The position numbers were made by a program, and so were the translations under genes. The notes below the pieces were generated by a model. It was not told the origin of the DNA, searched no databases, and was given only the letters and a program-made list of their open reading frames with translations. Shown one piece after another: positions 56,684 to 64,000 of a stretch of 64,000 nt of DNA. This DNA comes from Periplaneta americana (lineage: Eukaryota; Arthropoda; Insecta; Blattodea; Blattidae). Every line of letters begins with the position of its first letter. Position 1 is the stretch's first letter. Location of the stretch: the NCBI RefSeq assembly GCF_040183065.1, contig NC_091132.1, positions 93,284,606 through 93,348,605 of the forward strand. Reading direction: 5' to 3'.

Positions 56684-56773
56684 CCGTCAAAGGAGACATT
56701 AAGAGGGCACTCTGACATTTCATTCTGAGGCGAAGGTTACATTCAGTGTTGTGTAGGCGTTAGACTGTGCGAC

Positions 56774-57825
56774 ATGTATTCAAATCAAGAGCTGGCAGAG
56801 ATACACTTCATGTACGGTAAGGCGGACGGCAATGCTGCGCTGGCTCGTCGTTTGTACCAGGAGAGGTACCCACAGCGACAATGTCCAGATCGGAACACAT
56901 TTGTACGTCTCCATTACAGTCTGTGCGAGTATGGAAAATTTAACTCTCCTGGTTTGGGAAGGAGACGATCAAGATCTACAACTCCAGAAGTACAGGAGGA
57001 GATTCTGGAGGCTGTGAACATGACTCCTTCTATCAGCACACGAAGGGTAGCGTTGCAAGTCAATGTTCCTCATACGACTGTCTGGAGACTGTTGAAACAG
57101 TATCAACTGTATCCTTATCATTTGCAACGTGTACAGGCCCTGTCACCAGCAGATTACCCTGCACGAGTTAGGTTATGTCAGTGTTTCTTGCAGCAGTGTG
57201 GTGTAAATCCGAATTTTCCTGCCTTAGTATTATTTACAGATGAAGAACAGTTCACACGAGATGGCATAACAAATTTCCACAATAAGCATGTATGGGCGTA
57301 TGAAAACCCACATGCAACTGTTCCATCTCATCACCAGGTGCGGTTCTCCCTCAACATGTGGGCCGGTATCATTGGTGATCGATTAGTTGGACACCATGTA
57401 CTTGTAAACAGACTTACGGGGCAGGCGTACACAAACTTCCTGGAAAACACCATATCTCATGTTTTAGAAGACACTCCACTGATCAATCGTCAACACATTC
57501 ACTTCTTGCATGATGGCACTCCTGCACACTTCAGTCGTACGGCTCGCCGGTACTTGGATCGATGGATAGGTAGAGGTGGCCCAATTGCTTGGCCTCCACG
57601 CTCACCTGATCTGAACGCTCTCGATTTCTACTTGTGGGGCCATTTAAAATCATTGGTTTATTCGTCTCCGGTGCCTGATTTGGAATGCCTTCGGAATCGA
57701 ATTGTGGCATGTTCTGAGGACATACGCAATACTCCTGGAGTTTGGGTCGTGTTCGCAGGTCAATGAGACATCGATGTGAGGTCTGTATTCAAGCAGGAGA
57801 TGGACATTTTGAACATCTTCTGTAA
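56774..57825 (+). pseudogene. DD41D mariner-like transposase, near full length
   Basis: Open for 330 codons to 57766; the ancestral stop, by comparison with copy 1, is TAA 57823-57825. Residues 1-55 form a DUF4817-like HTH. A linker (about 60-72) carries RRRSRSTTPE, weaker than GRPR in copy 1. The second HTH is near 85-110. The catalytic triad is Asp156 (LFTDEEQF), Asp247 (HDGTPAHF) and Asp284 (NALDFYLW). Only 36 residues separate the last two because 15 bp were lost between direct gatcg repeats. Copy 1 keeps 41. A 1-bp deletion near 57748 (gtttgggtcgtg vs gtttgggatcgtg) replaces the last 20 or so residues. Its activity is doubtful. Confidence 0.92.
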
Positions 57826-57828
57826 TGA

Positions 57829-57992
57829 CAACGACCTGCGGAAAGAAAAACGTTCCGGTGAATTTCAATGTTGTGAAGGCCATAACTCGGAAATGAAGCA
57901 TTTCAGGACACATGTTGTAATGAACTATTTTGATTGTCTATATGTGGGAAATACATACCTGAAATTATGCCCCGTATTTTTGAAACACTCTG
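57829..57992 (-). repeat. Right TIR of DD41D element copy 2
   Basis: Ends gaaacactctg followed by TA; mirrors 56520-56683. Confidence 0.9.
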
Positions 57993-58071
57993 TATATACA
58001 TACATACAATTTTGCCGACCATGTAACACAAGCTGTAGAGAACCTAGTTAGGAACTGAAAGTTAATATTTC

Positions 58072-58345
58072 AGGAGAAAAATTCGCTCCGGCGCCGGGGA
58101 TCGAACCCGGGTACTTGGTTCTACGTACCAAGCTCTCTGGTCACTGAGCTACGCCGAATTCAATCCACAGTACCGGACCGAACCCCTCTCCTCCAATGTT
58201 TCCCTTTGTGGCCTGACTCCAAGTTAGGTATATATGTTGACGTATGTGTCCATTGTCAACTGCCATTATACTAGGAGCGCACTCAGCTGAGTGAATTGTT
58301 TTGGCCGGGATTCCGCAGTTCCGTGCACAGTAATCTGTACAAATA
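58072..58345 (-). repeat. SINE-A, best-preserved copy
   Basis: The minus strand shows the complete tRNA-like module: gtagctcagtgaccagagagc (A box), acgtagaaccaagtac (anticodon arm), gggttcgatccccgg (B box), then ggagcgaatttttctcctg. The body extends to ccggccaaaacaattcactc and aactgcggaatcccgg. This is the reference for the copies at 3845 and 21248. Confidence 0.8.
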
Positions 58346-58369
58346 TATGCAATGCAGCCATGTGAATAT

Positions 58370-58429
58370 TATAGATTTATTAATTTGTCCTACAGAATAA
58401 TATCTGTAGGCTAAATTAATAAATCTATA
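58370..58429. repeat. 26-bp-arm hairpin
   Basis: tatagatttattaattt..cctacag (58370-58395) is inverted at 58404-58429 with two adjacent mismatches; loop of 8 nt. Confidence 0.9.
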
Positions 58430-58439
58430 ATAGGAACTG

Positions 58440-58740
58440 ATAGGACCGGAATTCGATCCCGTGTCTTGATGGGAATTTCTCTCTACGAAAATTCCAGAAC
58501 GCCCCGAGGTTCTATCAAATTGAGTACCCTGTCTCTCGTGGGGGTGAAAGGCGGTCGGAACATGGTGCCGACCACGCCACCCCATTCTAGTACAGAGGAC
58601 AAGAAAGTATGGGGCTCTACCTCCGTGGGTCCCCCAAGTGTCTTCGTGACATGTGAAAGAGCAACGATTACCTCTACATTTTTTTTTACTCTTGCTCAGA
58701 GGAGGGACACAAAGGCTTGCCCTCTAGCCTAAGGCTTATT
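58440..58740 (+). repeat. Unclassified GC-richer interspersed repeat
   Basis: A block from gaccggaattcgatcccgtg through ccagaacgccccgaggttct, gtgccgaccacgccacc and ggggctctacctccg to a T9 run stands out in base composition. It is recalled as a dispersed insect repeat, possibly a LINE 3' UTR. Only one copy is in this window, so the call rests on memory. Confidence 0.4.
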
Positions 58741-58867
58741 GTGCTTACCACTCCTATTCTGTGACCCCTCAGGACTGATGAGTAATTCGAGGAACTACTA
58801 TAACATTATTTTCTTGAAGATATCTTAATGTAACGTGCATTAGTTTATTTTATACTACTACTGCTAC

Positions 58868-58892
58868 TACCACCACCACCACCACCACCACT
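58868..58892. repeat. (CCA)n microsatellite
   Basis: About seven CCA/CAC units in a CTA/ATT-rich stretch. Confidence 0.9.
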
Positions 58893-58989
58893 ATTAATAT
58901 TATTTTATTTTTATATTTTTATTACTATTATCATTATTACTTTTTATATTTTTATTATAATTATTATTATAAACTTAAATTAAAATTAA

Positions 58990-59240
58990 AACTCTAAGGA
59001 TTAGAGAAATTATGGAAGTTGAGAAGAATGTTACTGAAATAATTGAAGAAAGGAGATAAAAAGGGTATGGCCGCGTGAAGAGGATGAAAAATTGAAGAAT
59101 ACCGAAGATGGTACTAGAGTAAACTTTGGAGGGCAAAAGAAAAAGAGGAAAATCAAGAGAACAATGGATTGATTACATTAGAAATGAGTATGACTGGAAG
59201 ATATCTTATTGAAGATGATGTTGAAGATAGGCATTTGTGA
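58990..59240 (+). pseudogene. LINE C-terminal relic, another family
   Basis: IMEVEKNVTEIIEERR, GYGRVKRMKN, RIPKMVLE, TLEGKRKRGKSREQWIDYI and RNEYDWKIS, with stops between blocks. They match the …IxxRRLxWYGHVxRM … RKRGRPRxxWxDxI tail of non-LTR elements. The GRP motif is GKS here. Only the tail is present, followed by a polymorphic AT-rich end. Confidence 0.7.
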
Positions 59241-59389
59241 AGGGGGTCAAGGATAACTATTGTATTGCACAAAAATTATTATTAATCTTCTTCCAAAGAT
59301 TATACTATAATTAAACTTTGTTCCCACTTCAAAACCATTTCTCTTAGATTTCCATTGATCACATCCTTTTCCCTTTTCTGTTATCAGCC

Positions 59390-59391
<2 letters not shown>

Positions 59392-59442
<51 letters not shown>
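59392..59442. repeat. (ATT)n microsatellite
   Basis: About 17 units. Confidence 0.95.
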
Positions 59443-59444
<2 letters not shown>

Positions 59445-59623
59445 TGTGTGCTACACAAAAAAAGAGATTACTGATTAGGTTCTCAAATGGAATTAACATC
59501 AGATCAAACCGACTCAGGAACAACACTGGGCATGGCATACATACTCATTCTATATAGAAGGATTCAGGAAGGAACACTGATTGTGACGTATAAAATTTTA
59601 ATATCACAATGTTTCGAATAATG

Positions 59624-59871
59624 CTGTGGTGTTCGGGTAAAGGGGAATATGTTTTTTTTTTTTTTTTTTTTTTTTTGCAAATGGAGTCTTGTTTCTCACG
59701 ATAATACACAAGCTAAATTCTACAAGTGGACATGCAAAAACCAAAAGAATATTAGTATTTTATGTGCTTCATCTGTGTTGAAAATTATTTGCAATAAGGG
59801 TTCGATGTTTAATTTTCATTTAATTGAAATCTCATTTTTATTACTTATCTCCCTTTACCCAAACACCACAG
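59624..59871. mobile_element. 248-bp MITE flanked by AATG
   Basis: TIR ctgtggtgttcgggtaaagg (59624) is inverted at the right end (ccctttacccaaacaccacag, ending 59871) with one or two differences. aatg lies on both sides (59620-59623, 59872-59875). The interior holds a T28 run and no coding motif. Superfamily not assigned. Confidence 0.75.
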
Positions 59872-59875
59872 AATG

Positions 59876-60728
59876 GATCTTCGGGTGAAAAATGTGGAGG
59901 GGATTATTTTACGCTTAGATAAATTTAATGTTCAAAGCGTTGTCATATACATAGGAGGAATAAAAATACAAACCAAACTCCTCCATGCTACATTATTGTT
60001 TTCTTCTCATAGATCATCCCTGGGAAGGAAACAGATCTCCACTTCACTACTATAAATCGAACCAGGATCCATTGCTTTGTAGTCGGGGTGACTCCAATCA
60101 CATAGGAGGACTACAAACAACCCGAAATCATAACAAATTGTGTGTTCATGATATTGAATGTTGGCAGCACTGCTTATCGATCCAATAGGTGCGCTGTGAT
60201 ATAATGTTACTATGGCGATGATTCAGTGGAACATTCGCTGATCCGCTGAAGCTGAGTCACGATAATGAGATACACGTGGAGTAAAATAGCAGGAGGAAAG
60301 CAATTCCCGAACGACACGAAGTCCCGTTCATATCGGTAATGACGACTCATTGTAAAAGCGACCCCTGTATTTTAACTGAGCGTTATATACGAGCAACTTT
60401 GCTGGATTTGTCTCTGCATGTGGTACATATTGGTTCTTGAAAAGCGGTACAAAATATAGGATATATTCCAGGAAAATTTTATCCAGATCCAAACTCTATC
60501 GCTGTTACAACGGTTTGAAGCTTGGAATTTATTAATAATGTTTTAACTTGTAGCAGTACATGATTTGTTTTAACATGATATACTAAAACTCTGTTGTTGA
60601 TTATGTATAATTATTGTTTCCTTGAATTTCTTATTTGAAAGGAACGAGTTCCTTCATAGTAAAGCATTCTATTTCTGAATTTATATTTAAGGGAGAGATT
60701 TTTTTCAAAGTTCGGAATATTAAACGTT
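59876..60728. other. No feature seen
   Basis: Unique sequence; short open frames at 59.87-60.19 kb are not recognised. Confidence 0.4.
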
Positions 60729-60919
60729 AGGGTGCTATGCACAGACATTTCGCTAGCCCGCGCTACGAGCGTGCTAAACTAGCCTCGGCTATCGACTGAT
60801 TACTTGTACAGGATTCATATCATATCACATCGCTAACACTGGTTTATGAATACGAATAACGTTAGTTCGCTGATCATCCACCGGAAGCCCGCGCTAAGAA
60901 TGTCTATGAATATGGCCTG
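60729..60919. mobile_element. Short TIR element (MITE candidate)
   Basis: ggtgctatgcacagacatt near 60730 is inverted against aatgtctatgaatatggcc ending near 60917. CGCTAGC/GCGCGGG-rich sequence lies inside both ends. About 190 bp; target duplication not resolved. Confidence 0.6.
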
Positions 60920-61084
60920 TATGATTTGGATTACTATTTTTGGAATTTAATAAAATCCTTTTCACAAGGATGATCTTCCGGTAGTGGCTAATTTTAACGG
61001 AACTTATTACAGCAAATATAGCCAAGTCATAACATGACCACATACTCGTAATGTTTATATGCTTACTCACTCACTTACTTACTG

Positions 61085-61710
61085 GCTTTTAAGGAACCCG
61101 GAGGTTCATTGCCGCCCTCACATAAGCCCGCCATTGGTCCCTATCCTGAACAAGATTAATCCAGTCTCTACCATCATATCCCACCTCCCTCAAATCCATT
61201 TTAATATTATCTTCCCATCTACGTCTCGGCCTCCCTAAAGGTCTTTTTCCCTCCGGTCCCCCAACTAACACTCTATATGCATTTCTGTATTCGCCCATAT
61301 GTGTCCCATGCCCTGCCCATCTCAAACGTCTGGATTTAATGTTCCTAATTATGTCAGGTGAAGAATATAATACGTCCAGCTCTGCTTTGTGTAACTTTCT
61401 CCATTCTCCTGTAACTTCACCCCTTTTAGCCCCAAATATCTTCCTAAGCACCTTATTCTCAAACACCCTTTACCTATATTCCTCTCTCAAAATGAGAGTC
61501 CAAGTTTCACAACCATACAGAACAACCGGTAATATAACTGTTTTGATAAATTTTAACTTTCAGATTTTTTGACAACAGACTGGATGATAAAATCTTCTCA
61601 ACCGAATAATAACAGGCATTTCCCATATTTATTCTGTGTTTAATTTCCTCCCGAGTATCACTCATATTTGTTGCTGTTGCTCCAAGATATTTGAACGTAA
61701 TGGTTATATA
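61085..61710 (-). pseudogene. LINE-X reverse transcriptase C-terminus with frameshift
   Basis: From 61710 on the minus strand: ITFKYLGATATNMSDTREEI, NMGNACYYSVEKILSSSLLS, KNLKVKIYQ. A frameshift near 61550 is followed by FENKVLRKIFGAKRGEV, YSSPDIIRNIKSRRLRW, GRPRRRWEDN, DLREVGYDGRDWINL and RAAMNLRVP, stop at about 61092. This gives more of the family than 32165-32640. It is 5' truncated just before KYLGA. The 3' end shows the same (AAGT)-type tail. Confidence 0.88.
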
Positions 61711-62109
61711 GATTCCGAAATGATTTTTAAAATAATTTATGGTTTTAAAAGCAAACTTTATGCAACATATATTAAAATAATGCATAGAAATATACCAAGG
61801 TTCTTTGAAAAGTTATGGACTCACTATATTCTTGAGAGTAAGAAGTTAGAGGAGATATATATAGTAGAACTCCTTTTTTCCTCTTAACAGGGGATTTATG
61901 TAAAATGAGAAGGAAAGGCTAAAATAACTATTATTAACATGTGTGTTCCACAGCATTTAATCATATTTATAATAAATTTTATATTATATTTCATTATAAT
62001 ACTTTCGTGCTATTCAAGTGATGAGGCACGAATGTTTTTCTATTTGTTTGGAGCTGAAGCACACAAACTTTGGATTGAAAATTTCTTATTTCTTTCCCAC
62101 ATAATGAGC
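61711..62109. other. No feature seen
   Basis: AT-rich unique sequence. Confidence 0.45.
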
Positions 62110-62215
62110 TCGCCTCCCAACTCCAGTATCTCCGAGCCTAGTTGCCTCATGTGTGATTCTTTGTTGTTGTCACTCCTGTGGTCCAGACCTGTTTTCTGAC
62201 TGCTGACTAATCAAC
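62110..62215 (-). repeat. Repeat F copy, inverted
   Basis: ctagttgcctcatgtgtgat … ccagacctgttttctgac is the reverse complement of the repeat at 16794 and 47996; diverged. Edges uncertain. Confidence 0.6.
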
Positions 62216-63545
62216 AACAACGAAGTATTTGAAAAACCATCTTTTTTGTCATATGCGATAGTGATATTAGAGGATTAGCCTCGACATTTCTATTATTTTC
62301 ACTTTCTGTCCTATAGTTACCTTTTTTACGTTTAGTCGCTATTATTACGATGCATAAACAGCACAAACTAACAAAAAAAAAAAAACTTGGAAACGGGATC
62401 GACACAATTCGCGAGAACAAAGCAAACAAAGCAACCACTCTGTGAAACAACGCAAATAAAGGCCTTAAAGAATGATAAATAAATAGGGCCCGTTCACACG
62501 GAAATTTCTCAAACGGACATTTATTTAAATCGATTTTATAGACGCGTCGAAACTCGCATGAAAATATGTCGGTCGTCTTTCTGGAATGGCACCCTATTAA
62601 TAGACCGCACTTACAGTGGTACAACGCGGAGTAAACGGAGAAAGAGGAAGGATAAATGTATCCAAAGTGACCTTGAGTTGAGGAGGGTGACGTCATCTAC
62701 AGATATGGTGATTGGACGAAATTGAGGGTCCAATTGGAGGATCGCTTCACAGGCGAGGTAGTGTAACTCGATAATTCGAAAAGGTACAACTACCGCAGTG
62801 GTGTCGAACGATTCGCAACAACCACGTTAAAATATCAATTGAGCAATAATCAGCAGTCGGTGAGTAAAATATTGGAAATATTCTTAAATGAAATTCAATG
62901 AAGAGAGAAAATTTTAAATTTCCAGGCATGAGCAGTGCAAATCGGAGCGGGCGTATAAGCAGCGGACTACTATAACAACCGACATGTTTATTCTTAATGC
63001 ATACGACTACTCCCAGGAGTCCCAGCACAGCGCAGATATACAGATTTTTCGACTTTTCAGACTATCTGGAAAGACGAGATGTTGATGTCACTGCTAACGT
63101 TTATCTTAACAGCATTCGAAGACCTCGGTGAAAAAACCGATCAAGTCCATAGGCTAAATGTAAATTTTACGAGAGATTAAAAACATTTTCCACAAAAATT
63201 CGATGTGCATTAATTTAAAACTGATTTTTTACGCGATAATGCAGGAAATTAATAGGTTCTTCATGTGGTTACCAATATTCTTGTTAGTTTTCTTTCGTCC
63301 ATAATTTTTTTTAATGGTGGACTTTAATGTTTCTTGTCCCGAAAATAAAACAGATTTTTTGTCATGTTTGAACTAAATTTATTTACTGTTTGAAAACAAA
63401 TCTACGAAACTTACTATAGTCAGGTGAGATCCCGTTGAGGGGGTAATGCATATTATATATATGACTTATTATATATTTTCCAACAATTATTACTGTACTA
63501 TATTTTAAAGCTTAAGGTGCAGTCAATAAGAGTAAGTTTCTAATA
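62216..63545. other. 1.3 kb without firm feature
   Basis: Includes a 161-codon open frame on the minus strand (62211-62696). It has a hydrophobic stretch and no known motif, overlaps a purine-rich repeat, and I do not call it a gene. gggcccgttcacacgg at 62487 resembles DNA-transposon ends but has no partner. Confidence 0.4.
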
Positions 63546-63548
63546 GTT

Positions 63549-63775
63549 TTTTAACTTTGTTATTTAACAATGCCATATCAACTACTGGGTTACTTAGCGT
63601 CGATGAAATGGGTGATAGCGAGATGGTACTTTGCGAGATGAGGCAGAGGATTCGCCACAGATTATCTGTCATTTGCCTTACGGTTGGGAAAAACCTCCGA
63701 AAAACCCAAACAGGTAATCAGCCCGAGAATGAATGGAACACGCGCCTGGTGAAACTCTAGATCACCAAGAAAACG
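63549..63775 (-). repeat. SINE-E copy, minus strand
   Basis: Shares gttatttaacaatgcc, tacttagcgtcgatgaaat, gtgatagcgagatggta, gcgagatgaggca and aaacaggtaatcagccc with 31890-32145. The tRNA-like head is degraded (gttccattcattctcggg instead of a B box). Confidence 0.75.
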
Positions 63776-64000
63776 CGCTACTACTATCTGATTTTGGGGT
63801 ACCAATGTTGTAGTTAAAATTGGTACTGAAATATAGGACTGTAGAGAAAGAATATTGACCTACCTTCCATCTAGCGTGAAGATCTGTCTGTTTTTGACGT
63901 AAAACAGTGAAGTCCTTTTCAACTGTAGAGACTTTATTAAAAGTTAGACTTGACGGATTCTTGTACAGAAGTGTGCAGCATATATTTATCTATGCAGTGC
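63776..64000. other. No feature seen
   Basis: Unique sequence to the window end. Confidence 0.45.

Larger units (their letters stand above)
56520..57992 (+). mobile_element. Mariner-like transposon, DD41D type, copy 2
   Basis: 1473 bp, TIRs 56520-56683 and 57829-57992 (164 bp each), TA on both sides (56518-56519, 57993-57994). It is collinear with copy 1 at 8678-10144. It lacks the two small deletions of copy 1 but has two of its own in the transposase gene. Confidence 0.93.

Noticed and set aside
62487-62505. Transposon end gggcccgttcacacgg
   Set aside because: No inverted partner located in the window.
62211-62696. 161-codon open frame on the minus strand
   Set aside because: No known motif; hydrophobic stretch arises from a T/A-rich tract; no splice or homology support can be seen.

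Overview
This window is eukaryotic, AT-rich, intron/UTR- or intergenic-type DNA from a large arthropod genome. I infer an insect, most likely a cockroach or close relative (Blattodea). That rests on remembered resemblance of the tRNA-derived SINEs and of one LINE C-terminus (…RAAMNLRVP) to cockroach sequences; no search was run. I found no host protein-coding gene, rRNA gene or canonical tRNA gene. Nearly everything recognisable is transposable-element debris, and most long open frames are chance or shadows.

Layout. 0-10 kb: 3' end of an RTE-like LINE, a large inverted repeat, SINE-A, three runs of a tRNA-like repeat (SINE-B) and an internally deleted hAT element (5490-6907). The first of two copies of a DD41D mariner-like transposon follows at 8678-10144. 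10-20 kb: microsatellites, a decayed hAT (12438-13536) split by a 236-bp MITE, a pogo-like C-terminus with a PHD-type cysteine motif, a near-perfect hairpin (15191-15373), a mariner-like relic, a second SINE-B cluster containing a nested repeat, and a SINE-C with clean target-site duplications (TSDs). 20-30 kb: SINE-C nested in SINE-A, LINE relics, a non-autonomous hAT with a perfect 8-bp TSD (23447-24435), a hAT deletion derivative, tandem duplications, and a MITE flanked by TTAA.

29-40 kb: two copies of one TA-flanked transposon (29088-30416 and 34349-36262). Each carries a different nested insertion, so each serves as the other's empty site. Also here are SINE-D, SINE-E, a LINE, a THAP-domain relic and a hAT with a perfect 8-bp TSD (38098-39047). 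40-48 kb: a jockey/CR1-type LINE on the minus strand (40868-43810) hit by two SINEs with TSDs and carrying a 104-bp internal tandem duplication, then a second LINE 3' end of the same family. 48-64 kb: a 603-bp foldback palindrome, a hAT relic, a 2.8-kb TIR element with a Harbinger-like fragment and a nested TIR element, the second DD41D copy (56520-57992), more SINEs, MITEs and LINE ends.

There is no operon-like cooperation between genes. The information is in the order of insertions, and several nested events can be ordered from the sequence alone. I did not find a convincing new cellular system. The most unusual structures are the modular, tandem and inverted tRNA-like SINE-B units (period about 286 bp) and the paired copies of the DD41D transposon, each broken at different places.
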